Source of the DNA: Mycolicibacterium crocinum
GTDB taxonomy: Bacteria > Actinomycetota > Actinomycetes > Mycobacteriales > Mycobacteriaceae
NCBI RefSeq assembly: GCF_022370635.2
Contig: NZ_CP092362.2
Span: 1,426,001 to 1,490,000, forward strand
DNA: 64,000 nucleotides
Direction: 5' to 3'
Position numbers and translations under genes: made by a program. Shown here one piece after another: positions 9,638-17,455 of the stretch; positions within the stretch are counted from its first letter, which is position 1; every line of letters begins with the position of its first letter. The notes under the pieces were generated by a model. It was not told the origin of the DNA, searched no databases, and saw nothing but the letters and a program-made list of their open reading frames with translations.

Positions 9638-10427
9638 TGGTGGTACCAGCGTCATTGGTGGTCCCCGGCCGGAAGGTCCGCATCGGGTCGCGGATGAGGC
9701 GGTCGCGCAGTTCGCGGGCCTGACGGCGGCTGACCGGCAGCTCGATGGCGGCCGAGGCGCCATTGGCGCGCATCCGCACCATCGTCGACGCGCCGGACGT
9801 GCGCAGGCCGGTCACCATGTTCAGTGCGACGAGGTAGGAACGGTGCACGCGCTGGAAGCCGCGGTTGCGCCAGCGATCTTCCAACGTACTCAACGGAATT
9901 CGCACCAGATGCGAGCCGGATGCGGCGTGCAGCCGGGTGTAGTCGCCTTCGGCCTCCACCCAGCCGATGGTGTCGCAGCGCACCAGCTGGGTGACGCCGC
10001 CGAGCTCGACGGGAATGGTGTCGGCCTGCGGTTCGTCGGCCGCGGGGGCAGGTTCGGCTGTTCGCGCGGACATCACCCGGCGCACGGCCTCGTCGAGACG
10101 CTCCTTGCGGATCGGCTTGAGCAGGTAGTCCAGGGCACCGACTTCGAACGCCGCCAGCGCCTTGTCGTCGTGCGCGGTGACGAAGACGACGGCGGGCGGG
10201 TGCGCGAAATTGCCCAGCACGCTGGCTAGTTCGAGGCCGGACAGGCCGGGCATGTTGATGTCGAGGAAGATCGCGTCGACGGTGCGTTCGTTGATGATGC
10301 GCAGCGCGGAGGTGGCGTCGCCTGCGCCGGTCACCTCGGCGACACCCGGGTGCTCGCCGAGCAGGTAGGTGAGCTCGTCGAGCGCGGGGGCTTCGTCGTC
10401 GACCGCCAGCACCCACAGCCCTGCCAT
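9630..10427 (-). CDS. LytTR-type response regulator
   Basis: Protein of 265 aa. The receiver domain (1-120) has the acidic pair D10-D11, phosphoacceptor D56 in FLDINMPG, T84 and K104. A LytTR DNA-binding domain follows (about 150-255: WVEAEGDYTRLH, RVHRSYLVAL). It follows the LytS-like kinase by 8 bp and overlaps the small symporter partner gene. LytS/LytTR systems commonly sense and control pyruvate or acetate uptake, so it probably activates the symporter genes (inference). Confidence 0.9.
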   Translation of the reverse strand: MAGLWVLAVDDEAPALDELTYLLGEHPGVAEVTGAGDATSALRIINERTVDAIFLDINMPGLSGLELASVLGNFAHPPAVVFVTAHDDKALAAFEVGALDYLLKPIRKERLDEAVRRVMSARTAEPAPAADEPQADTIPVELGGVTQLVRCDTIGWVEAEGDYTRLHAASGSHLVRIPLSTLEDRWRNRGFQRVHRSYLVALNMVTGLRTSGASTMVRMRANGASAAIELPVSRRQARELRDRLIRDPMRTFRPGTTNDAGTTND

Positions 10428-10435
10428 GGCTCTCC

Positions 10436-11617
10436 TTAAACCCTCACGCCTGTGCGGAACTTCGGCACCCGCATGATCACCTTCGTGCCCGCATTCGGGG
10501 CGGTCTCGACCACCAGACCGTAGTCGTTGCCGAACGCCGCGCGCAGTCGATGGTCGACATTGCTCAGCCCGACATGGGCGCTCTGTTCGCCCTCGCCGAG
10601 GACGTCACCGTGCCCGGAACGCAGGGCCTGAGGATCCATGCCGATCCCATCGTCCTCCACGCTGATCACACAGTCGGAACCTTCGTCACGTGCCGTGATT
10701 TCGATGGACCCGCCCTGGCGCCCGGCCAGACCGTGCCGGACCGCGTTCTCCACCAACGGTTGCAGCGCCAGAAACGGCACCACGACCGTCAGCACCTCGG
10801 GGGCGATCTGCAGTGTCACCGACAGATTCGGGCCGAAGCGCGCGCGCTCGAGCGTCAGATAGCGGTCGATGTTGCGAAGTTCGTCGGCCAGCACCGTGTA
10901 CGGGCCCGCGGAGCGGAACGAGTATCGGGTGAAGTCGGCGAATTCGAGGATGAGGTCGCGGGCTCGGTCGGGATCGGTGCGGACGAATGAGGCGATGGTG
11001 TTGAGCGCGTTGTAGATGAAGTGCGGGCTGATCTGTGCGCGCAGCGCGAGCACCTCGGCGCGGTCGAGGCGGGCCCGCGACGCGTCGAGCTCGGCGAGCT
11101 GGAGCTGGCTGGCGGCGTAGCGCGCGACCTCGGCGATGGCGCCGAGCATGCCCGGGGAGGGCTCGTCGAGGTTGACCACGACCAGAACGCCGATGACGAC
11201 GCCGTCGTCGTCGAGGATCGGCTGGGCCACGACGGCGGGCAGCTGTTCGCGGGCCAGCACCCGGCGCTGGCCGGCGATCGCGTCGCGGGCGGTGTGGTGG
11301 CAAATCTCCAGGGCGGCCGGCGTCCACAACGCGTCGCCGGGTGGGTCGATGGCGAGCAGAGCGCCGTCGCCGCTGTAGAGGGCGACGCCGTCGGATCCGG
11401 TGAGGCCGCGCAGGTGCGGGGCGGCGCCTGCCGCGGAGTCGGCGTCCAGGCCTTTGCGCAGCGACCGGGCGGCCAGCGAGGCGGTGTGCAGCGCGGCGTG
11501 GACGGTGCGCTCGGCTGGGGTGCTCACCACGCGGCGGGTCAGGACGGCGACGGCGCCGACGATCAGCACGACCCCGGCCAGCGCGACCGCCAATGCGAGC
11601 GCTACCGCACCCGACAT
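10436..11617 (-). CDS. LytS-like sensor histidine kinase
   Basis: Protein of 393 aa: one N-terminal membrane helix (about 4-26), a GAF-like sensory domain (about 60-170), then a His_kinase (PF06580) region with phosphoacceptor H199 in QISPHFIYNALN, and an HATPase_c domain with N-box ENAVRHGL and G-box DDGIGM. The N-terminus lacks the multi-helix 5TM-LYK sensor of classical LytS. A good AGGAGAGG site precedes the ATG. It is the first gene of the kinase-regulator-symporter unit. Confidence 0.9.
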   Translation of the reverse strand: MSGAVALALAVALAGVVLIVGAVAVLTRRVVSTPAERTVHAALHTASLAARSLRKGLDADSAAGAAPHLRGLTGSDGVALYSGDGALLAIDPPGDALWTPAALEICHHTARDAIAGQRRVLAREQLPAVVAQPILDDDGVVIGVLVVVNLDEPSPGMLGAIAEVARYAASQLQLAELDASRARLDRAEVLALRAQISPHFIYNALNTIASFVRTDPDRARDLILEFADFTRYSFRSAGPYTVLADELRNIDRYLTLERARFGPNLSVTLQIAPEVLTVVVPFLALQPLVENAVRHGLAGRQGGSIEITARDEGSDCVISVEDDGIGMDPQALRSGHGDVLGEGEQSAHVGLSNVDHRLRAAFGNDYGLVVETAPNAGTKVIMRVPKFRTGVRV

Positions 11618-11657
11618 CTGCCTCTCCTGTCCTACTGCTTCTGCCTAGACTGTCGCC

Positions 11658-12239
11658 ATGGCGAGACTGCAGCTCACCCAGGATCCCGCGTCCGATGACC
11701 TTTTGAGTGAGGATCCGTTCGCCTTGCTGACCGGAATGCTGCTGGATCAGCAGATCCCGATGGAGACCGCGTTCGCCGGACCGCGCAAGATCGTCGAGCG
11801 GATCGGTGGAATCGACCCCCGGCTGGTGGCCGACTACGACCCCGAGCAGTTCACCGAGAAGTTCTCGACAACGCCTGCGGTGCACCGCTTTCCGGGCTCG
11901 ATGGCCAAGCGGGTGCAGGATCTGGCCCGCGAGATCGTCGACCGCTACGACGGTGACGCCGCCCAGCTGTGGCTCGACGGCAACCCCGACGGCGCCGAGG
12001 TGCTGCGCCGACTGAAGGCCCTGCCCGGTTTCGGTGAGCAGAAGGCCAAGATCTTCCTGGCCCTGCTGGGCAAGCAGTACGGCGTCACCCCCAAGGGCTG
12101 GCGCGAAGCGGCCGGCGATTACGGCAAGGCCGGTACCCACATGTCGATCGCCGATGTGGTCGACAAGGGGTCGCTGGAAGAAGTCCGGGCGTACAAGAAG
12201 AAGATGAAAGCAGCCGCCGCGAAGGCGAAGGCTGGATAA
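11658..12239 (+). CDS. HhH-GPD base-excision repair protein
   Basis: Protein of 193 aa with a helix-hairpin-helix (LKALPGFGEQKAKIFLALL, about 118-136) as in HhH-GPD DNA glycosylases, and an N-terminal helical domain with LLDQQIPMETAF. The Lys-rich C-terminus (KKKMKAAAAKAKA) may add DNA affinity. No FeS cysteines are seen. The lesion recognised is unknown. It begins 40 bp from the divergent kinase gene and is followed closely by a DUF1059-like gene. Confidence 0.85.
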   Translation: MARLQLTQDPASDDLLSEDPFALLTGMLLDQQIPMETAFAGPRKIVERIGGIDPRLVADYDPEQFTEKFSTTPAVHRFPGSMAKRVQDLAREIVDRYDGDAAQLWLDGNPDGAEVLRRLKALPGFGEQKAKIFLALLGKQYGVTPKGWREAAGDYGKAGTHMSIADVVDKGSLEEVRAYKKKMKAAAAKAKAG

Positions 12240-12249
12240 CGGAGGAACC

Positions 12250-12396
12250 ATGAAGACGCACATCAACTGTCCGTGTGGCGAGGCGATCAGCGCCAAGGAC
12301 GAGGACGAACTCGTCGACCTGACCAAGCAGCACCTGGCGGCGGCTCATCCCGGCATGGATTACGGCCGGGACGAAATCCTGTTCATGGCCTACTAG
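12250..12396 (+). CDS. DUF1059-like small Cys protein
   Basis: A 48-residue protein starting MKTHINCPCGEAISAKDEDE, with a CPCG pair and a later QHLAAAHPGM segment, so the two Cys and two His may bind zinc. This layout is typical of the DUF1059 group. GGAGG at 12241-12245 gives a perfect ribosome site. It lies 10 bp after the HhH-GPD gene, so they form one operon. Function unknown. Confidence 0.8.
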   Translation: MKTHINCPCGEAISAKDEDELVDLTKQHLAAAHPGMDYGRDEILFMAY

Positions 12397-12408
12397 CTGG
12401 CATCGAGG

Positions 12409-12454
12409 CAGAACTGAGAGCGGCGATTCGCCCGAAACTTCGCTCTCAGTTCTG
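12409..12454. terminator. 14-bp perfect inverted repeat between convergent genes
   Basis: CAGAACTGAGAGCG (12409-12422) and its exact complement CGCTCTCAGTTCTG (12441-12454) flank an 18-nt loop. The element sits between the convergent DUF1059-like and acyltransferase genes, the usual place for a bidirectional terminator. There is no T run. Confidence 0.6.
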
Positions 12455-12467
12455 GATCGACGCAGAT

Positions 12468-13859
12468 CTAGAGGACGGCGGCCTCGAGTTCCGCGAGAGC
12501 GGTTTCGGTCAGCGGAACTAGGTCGTTCACGTCGGCCATCACGTCGCGGTCGGCGATATAGCCCACGCCGATCTGGTCGGCGTACGAGCACAGTGTCACG
12601 TTGAGTGCCATCCCGTCGTACACCACTGACACGGGATAGATCTCGTCGACGCTCGCGCCGTTGAAATAGCTCGGCTTCGGCGGGCCCGGCACATTCGAGA
12701 TCGGCAGGTTGTAGCTCGGCTTCACCCGTGAGCCGAACGGCAGCATGGGCGAGACCACCGTCGGCACGACGGCCGGCATCAGCACGAGCAGCATCGCGCC
12801 GGGGCCGTTCGCCGCGACCTGATGCTTCACGTTCGACATCGCGTAGTGCACCAGGCTCAGCCGCTCGGCCGGGTCCTCGACGACGGTGGGCAGCGGGCAC
12901 ATACCGAGACCGAATTGGTTGCCGTGCCCGTCGTCGCCCGCGGACTCGTGACCTCGTACCGTCACCGGACACAGGGCCACCAGGGACTCGTCGGGCAGCT
13001 CGTCCTGTTTGGTCAGCCAGTCCCGCAGCACACCGGTGACCAACGCCGTCACCACGTCATTGCCGGTGACGTCGGCGGCATCCTGGATGGCTCGAATCCG
13101 CTTGCGATCCAAGCTCGTTGCGGCGAATACCCGTCGCGGGCCCAGTTTGGTGTTGAACCGGGTCTGCGGTGCACCGAACGGCGTCGCGACCGTGGAGGTC
13201 ATCAATCCGCCGACAATGTTCGCCAGCTCAGCAGACGCGACGTGGCGGGCCAGGCTCAGCCCGGAGGTGGCGACGCCTGCGACGTCACGCACCATCGACA
13301 AGGGGTTGAGGCTGCGGGGTTTCGAGGGTTCCTCGGGTGCGGTGGTGGCATAGAACGGCGGCATCCCGCGTCGATTCGGATCGTCGGTCAGCGAGTGGCC
13401 GATCATTGTCAGGCCCGCGACACCGTCGACGACGATGTGATGAATCTTGATGTAGAGGGCGCACCGGTCGCCATCGAGCCCGTCGATCAGATATGCCATC
13501 CACATCGGGACGGACCGGTCGAGCGGCTCGGCGTGCAGCTCCGACACCAGCGCCCACAGATCCTCGATGCTGGATCCGCTCGGCAAGGTCAGCCGGTGCA
13601 CATGGTGGCTGAGGTCGAGATCGGTCACATCGCGCCACACCCACAGACCGCCGGTGTCCACCCCGCGATGCGGGCGCCGGCGCAGGCGCGGGTCCACCGG
13701 GTCGCGGGAGGTCATCGCCTGCTCGTACATCTCGGCCATGAAGTCCGCGCTCGTCGTGCCCTCGGGTGGGGTCATGATCAGCGCGACCGCGACGTGCATC
13801 GGACTGGAGATCAGCTCCGCCGTCAGCAGCATCGCGTCCAAGGGGTCGAGTGTCTGCAT
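12468..13859 (-). CDS. WS/DGAT/MGAT-type wax ester/triacylglycerol synthase
   Basis: Protein of 463 aa with the acyltransferase motif HHIVVDG (H140, H141, D145, G146) that defines wax ester synthase/diacylglycerol acyltransferases, and the C-terminal block NLPISNVPGPPKP. It would esterify acyl-CoA onto diacylglycerol or a fatty alcohol for storage lipid. Mycobacteria carry many paralogues, so the exact substrate cannot be assigned. Length is typical. Confidence 0.9.
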   Translation of the reverse strand: MQTLDPLDAMLLTAELISSPMHVAVALIMTPPEGTTSADFMAEMYEQAMTSRDPVDPRLRRRPHRGVDTGGLWVWRDVTDLDLSHHVHRLTLPSGSSIEDLWALVSELHAEPLDRSVPMWMAYLIDGLDGDRCALYIKIHHIVVDGVAGLTMIGHSLTDDPNRRGMPPFYATTAPEEPSKPRSLNPLSMVRDVAGVATSGLSLARHVASAELANIVGGLMTSTVATPFGAPQTRFNTKLGPRRVFAATSLDRKRIRAIQDAADVTGNDVVTALVTGVLRDWLTKQDELPDESLVALCPVTVRGHESAGDDGHGNQFGLGMCPLPTVVEDPAERLSLVHYAMSNVKHQVAANGPGAMLLVLMPAVVPTVVSPMLPFGSRVKPSYNLPISNVPGPPKPSYFNGASVDEIYPVSVVYDGMALNVTLCSYADQIGVGYIADRDVMADVNDLVPLTETALAELEAAVL

Positions 13860-13916
13860 GCCGCACCGCCCTAGCGTCGGGAACGATTTCCCAACCCTAG
13901 CGCGGCTTTTCGAGCT

Positions 13917-15011
13917 TTAGGGCACGACTGTCGAACCGATCGTCGGCATGAAGGTGCACTGCTTGTCCACAGTGGTCACCTGGCCGAAGATCGTCGACAT
14001 GATGCTGCCCGAGCCGGTGTCGGCGATGGCGGTCAGCGTGGTCGGGCCTGCGGAGTTGATGTCCGGATTCGGCTTGAGCGTGGCGCTGCCCGACTTGCCG
14101 GTGGTCAAGTTGACCCAGGTGACGTTGAGCGGCAGCTTCTGCTCGGCGGCCGGTGCCGGCGTGCCCACCGCGGTGAACACATAGGCGGTCTGCCCGGCGG
14201 CCGGTCCCGGGGTGGGGATCTTCGCCGGCCCGGCGACGGAGATCGCCGTGGCGATCACGTTGCCGCCGTCCTTGAGGCAGCCGTTGCTGATCGACGGGTA
14301 CATGAAGTCTTGCGTGGGCGGCGTCGCCGGATCGTAGTTCGGGGCGGCAGCGGCCGCGGGTGCCGGTGCCGGCGTCGCGACGTTGATCGAGTTACCCACC
14401 GGCGTCGCGGACGGGGCAGGCGGGGCGGCCGGGTTCACGACGGTCACCGGAGTGGGAACCTCGGGCATCGCCTCGGGCGCCGGGCCGACGGCGTGCGTCG
14501 GGTCGATGCCGGTGGGCAGATGAGCCTCGGTGCCGAAGATCGAGCTGGGTGCGGCGCCGTCGGGCAGGTGTTCAGGCAGGGGGGCGGGGCCATTGCCAGG
14601 GCCGGGCGTCAGCAACGGCGTGGTGCCGTGGGAGACGCCGGTTGCCGCGGCGGCGGGGGGAACCGCCGCGGGGAGTGCGGCCGCCGGACCGGCGGCCCCG
14701 CCCTCCTGCACGAACTTGGTCACCTGCTGGGCCAGGGCGGCGGAGCCGCCGGGCGTGGTGGCGCCACCAGCGAGTTGCGAAGCCGCCGCGAGCAGCAGCG
14801 ACTGCGCCGATGAGGGGTTCCCCGCGGCCTGCTGGACAACCGGTCCGAGCATCTGCATGGCGTCGAGGCCGGGCAGTTGGCCGGGATCCAGCGGGATGGC
14901 CGGGTCCGCGGCCGCGACCGGGCCGAAACCCAGGTTGGTCGCGGCCACGAGCGACGCGGTGGTCAGCAGAAGAGCCAGCTTGGCGATCTGCGGCACGGTG
15001 AACTCCCTCAT
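13917..15011 (-). CDS. Secreted Ala/Pro-rich protein, Rv1157c-like
   Basis: Protein of 364 aa with a signal peptide (hydrophobic core about 12-30, cleavage near VAAADP). A long Ala/Pro/Gly-rich low-complexity middle is followed by a C-terminal domain of about 140 residues with two cysteines (NGCLKDGG and KQCTFMP) likely to form a disulfide. Position before an Rv1158c-like gene and pimE matches Rv1157c. Function unknown; cell-envelope or extracellular location is inferred. Second gene of a two-gene unit. Confidence 0.75.
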   Translation of the reverse strand: MREFTVPQIAKLALLLTTASLVAATNLGFGPVAAADPAIPLDPGQLPGLDAMQMLGPVVQQAAGNPSSAQSLLLAAASQLAGGATTPGGSAALAQQVTKFVQEGGAAGPAAALPAAVPPAAAATGVSHGTTPLLTPGPGNGPAPLPEHLPDGAAPSSIFGTEAHLPTGIDPTHAVGPAPEAMPEVPTPVTVVNPAAPPAPSATPVGNSINVATPAPAPAAAAAPNYDPATPPTQDFMYPSISNGCLKDGGNVIATAISVAGPAKIPTPGPAAGQTAYVFTAVGTPAPAAEQKLPLNVTWVNLTTGKSGSATLKPNPDINSAGPTTLTAIADTGSGSIMSTIFGQVTTVDKQCTFMPTIGSTVVP

Positions 15012-15025
15012 CGGGTAGTGGTTGG

Positions 15026-15631
15026 TCAGGGCAGAGCGGACAGCGGCAGCAGCTGCCCGAGGCCGGCGCCACCCGGGGTGGTCGGCGCGATCGCCGGGTT
15101 GCTGGCCGGCGGCACCCCGGCCGGTCCGGCGACCCCGGTGGCCACGGGAGCTACCGGCGCTGGGTTACCGACGGCCAGGTTGTCGCCGACCTTGACCGGG
15201 AACGGCATGTTCGACGGCGTCAGGCTGGCCAGGTCGCCGGGCACACCGAGCTGGTTCAGCAGCGGCAGGATCGGCCCGGTGATGCTGCTGGCCGCGGGCG
15301 GAGCCGCCGGGGCTGCGGCCGGAGCCGCTGCACCGGGCAGGGTCGCGGGGGCCGGAGCGCCGGCGATCGGCGAGACCGGCAGCGTCGACGGTGTGCCGGT
15401 CAGTGCCGACGCGCCGCTGAGTGCGGTCGCGGCGCTCTGCAGCACGCCCGCGGCGGCCGCCGGATTCGTGACGAACTGCTGCAGCATGTTGAGCGCGGGC
15501 ACACCGGGAACGGCCGGTGAGACACCGGGGTCGGCGGCGGCTGACGGGCTCAGTGCGAGCGCGACCGAGCACAGCCCGGCAGCGCCAATTACGTTGGCGG
15601 CGAACAACTTCGATATACGTGGCATGGTCAT
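15026..15631 (-). CDS. Secreted Ala/Pro-rich protein, Rv1158c-like
   Basis: Protein of 201 aa with a clear signal peptide (basic start MTMPRISK, hydrophobic core, cleavage near SAAADP) and an Ala/Pro-rich mature chain without recognised domain. It precedes its larger paralogue by 14 bp and is divergent from pimE, as Rv1158c is from Rv1159. The 100-bp divergent region holds GTTACTCAAG near 15,680, resembling the sites upstream of the first methyltransferase. Confidence 0.75.
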   Translation of the reverse strand: MTMPRISKLFAANVIGAAGLCSVALALSPSAAADPGVSPAVPGVPALNMLQQFVTNPAAAAGVLQSAATALSGASALTGTPSTLPVSPIAGAPAPATLPGAAAPAAAPAAPPAASSITGPILPLLNQLGVPGDLASLTPSNMPFPVKVGDNLAVGNPAPVAPVATGVAGPAGVPPASNPAIAPTTPGGAGLGQLLPLSALP

Positions 15632-15733
15632 CCCAATCCCTCGAGTGCAGGTCTAACCCGAAGGTAGTCCGTTACTAGAGTTACTCAAGTGACACGTGTG
15701 GTGTTTATTCAACCGTTACGGCAGTGATGGCCG

Positions 15734-17020
15734 ATGGTGACGCGATCGGGTGCTCGGGCCGCGATTCGAGCTCGGCGCGCTGGCGTGCGCACAGCGCCGG
15801 TTACCGCGCCCAAATCACCCCGTCGCTACAGTCGCACGGTGGACACGAAGGCCTGGGCGGCGCGGTCAGCGTGGCTGGGCCCGGTGTTGCTGATCCTCAG
15901 CGTGGCCGCGCGGTTGGGCTGGACCTACCTGGCGCCCAACGGCGCCAACTTCGTCGACCTCCACGTCTACCTCGGCGGCGCCGCGGCGCTCGACCATCCC
16001 GGCACGCTGTACTCCTACGTCTACGCCGACCAGACCCCCGACTTCCCGCTGCCCTTCACCTACCCGCCGTTCGCGGCGCTGGTGTTCTACCCGCTGCACC
16101 TGCTGCGGTTCGGGCTAGTGGCGTTCTGCTGGCAACTGGGCATCATCGCCGCGCTCTACGGTGTGGTGCGGGTCAGTCAGCGGCTGCTGGGCACGCCGGC
16201 CACCGACGGTCGGCCCGTCGCGATGGTGTGGACCGCCGTCGCGATCTGGCTCGAACCGTTGCGCAGCAACTTCGACTACGGGCAGATCAACGTGATCCTG
16301 GTGCTGGCTGTCCTGTGGGCGGCCTTCGGCAGCCGGTGGTGGCTGTCGGGTCTGCTGGTCGGCGTGGCGGCCGGGATCAAGCTGACGCCGGCCGTCACGG
16401 GCCTGTACTTCCTGGGCATGCGCCGCTGGGGTGCGGCGATCTTCTCCGCGGTGGTCTTCTTCGGCACGGTCGCGCTCTCGGTGGCGGTCATCGGGCAGCA
16501 GGCGCGGTTTTACTTCACCGATCTGCTCGGCGACGCCCGGCGCGTCGGACCGATCGGAACGTCGTTCAACCAATCGTGGCGCGGCGCGATCTCGCGCATC
16601 CTCGGCCACGACGCCGGCTATGGACCGCTGGTGCTGGCCGGGATCGCGGTGACGGCGGTGCTCGCGCTGCTGGCATGGCGGGCGCTGGACTCCGACCGGC
16701 TGGGCTGCCTGCTGGTGGTGCAGCTGTTCGGCCTGCTGATCTCGCCGATCTCGTGGACGCATCACTGGGTGTGGTTGGTCCCGCTGATGATCTGGCTACT
16801 GCACGGTCCGTGGCGAAATAGACTGGGCGCCAAGCTACTTGGTTACGGCTGGCTGGCACTGACGTTGGTCGGGGTGCCGTGGTTACTCAGTTTCGCGCAG
16901 CCCACGATCTGGCAGATCAGCCGCCCCTGGTATCTGGCCTGGGCTGGCCTGATCTATATCGTGGCGACCCTGGCGACGCTGGCCTGGATCGCGGCTAGAC
17001 CTCGCCAAGGACCTCGTTGA
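15734..17020 (+). CDS. pimE: Polyprenol-phosphate-mannose-dependent alpha-1,2-mannosyltransferase PimE
   Basis: GT-C glycosyltransferase of up to 428 aa with about 11 membrane helices; adds the first alpha-1,2-linked mannose when PIM4 is converted toward PIM5/PIM6 in the plasma membrane. The [15 protein letters not shown] loop carries the Asp (D75 here) equivalent to the catalytic Asp of PimE, followed by [19 protein letters not shown]. Neighbours match Rv1157c-Rv1159A. The start is uncertain: ATG 15734 gives a basic leader, GTG 15839 gives 393 aa. Its 3' end overlaps the pterin dehydratase gene by 26 bp. Confidence 0.9.
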   Translation: MVTRSGARAAIRARRAGVRTAPVTAPKSPRRYSRTVDTKAWAARSAWLGPVLLILSVAARLGWTYLAPNGANFVDLHVYLGGAAALDHPGTLYSYVYADQTPDFPLPFTYPPFAALVFYPLHLLRFGLVAFCWQLGIIAALYGVVRVSQRLLGTPATDGRPVAMVWTAVAIWLEPLRSNFDYGQINVILVLAVLWAAFGSRWWLSGLLVGVAAGIKLTPAVTGLYFLGMRRWGAAIFSAVVFFGTVALSVAVIGQQARFYFTDLLGDARRVGPIGTSFNQSWRGAISRILGHDAGYGPLVLAGIAVTAVLALLAWRALDSDRLGCLLVVQLFGLLISPISWTHHWVWLVPLMIWLLHGPWRNRLGAKLLGYGWLALTLVGVPWLLSFAQPTIWQISRPWYLAWAGLIYIVATLATLAWIAARPRQGPR

Positions 17021-17279
17021 TCTCGGCGGCCATCTGCACGTCCTTGTCGGTGATCCCGCCCTCAGAATGTGTGACGAGTGCGAAAGTGACTGTGCGCCAG
17101 CGGATATCGATGTCGGGATGATGGTCTTTGCGCTCGGCGTGTTCGGCGACCTTGCGTACTCCCTCGATTCCCTCGAGGAATGACGGGAACTTCACCGAGC
17201 GGCGCAGCGCGCCGTCGGCATGCTCCCAGCCATCCAGATTCGTGACGGCGGCATCCACTTCTTCGTCGGTTAACGGCAT
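16995..17279 (-). CDS. Pterin-4a-carbinolamine dehydratase
   Basis: Protein of 94 aa, a complete PCD/DCoH fold, with the motif [13 protein letters not shown] containing the catalytic His pair. The reaction is dehydration of 4a-hydroxytetrahydropterin. Corresponds to Rv1159A between pimE and mutT2. No aromatic amino-acid hydroxylase is seen nearby, so its role here is unclear. Confidence 0.9.
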   Translation of the reverse strand: MPLTDEEVDAAVTNLDGWEHADGALRRSVKFPSFLEGIEGVRKVAEHAERKDHHPDIDIRWRTVTFALVTHSEGGITDKDVQMAAEINEVLGEV

Positions 17280-17326
17280 GCGTCCGAGTCTTCACCGGTT
17301 GGCCTCCGAGGGGAAGGCCGAGAAAT

Positions 17327-17416
17327 CGGGACATCTGTCTCAAATCCGGGACGTGTTTGCCAGGAGGTGTTAGGTTGCGTGCATTGCTCGACATTTCCGT
17401 CTCAAAAAGCGGGACG
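17327..17416. promoter_or_regulatory. Two GTCTC-N6/7-GGGAC repeats upstream of PGRS gene
   Basis: A partly symmetrical motif occurs twice: GTCTCAAATCCGGGAC (17337-17352) and GTCTCAAAAAGCGGGAC (17399-17415), each preceded by GACAT. An extra GGGACA half-site lies at 17328-17333. The centres are about 62 bp apart. This looks like tandem operator sites in the divergent region between the pterin dehydratase and PGRS genes. The binding protein is unknown. If the PGRS gene starts at TTG 17375, the second copy would be coding. Confidence 0.4.
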
Positions 17417-17455
17417 GCGTCAGGGGCGATTCGCACATCAACTTTCGGGGAGCTG

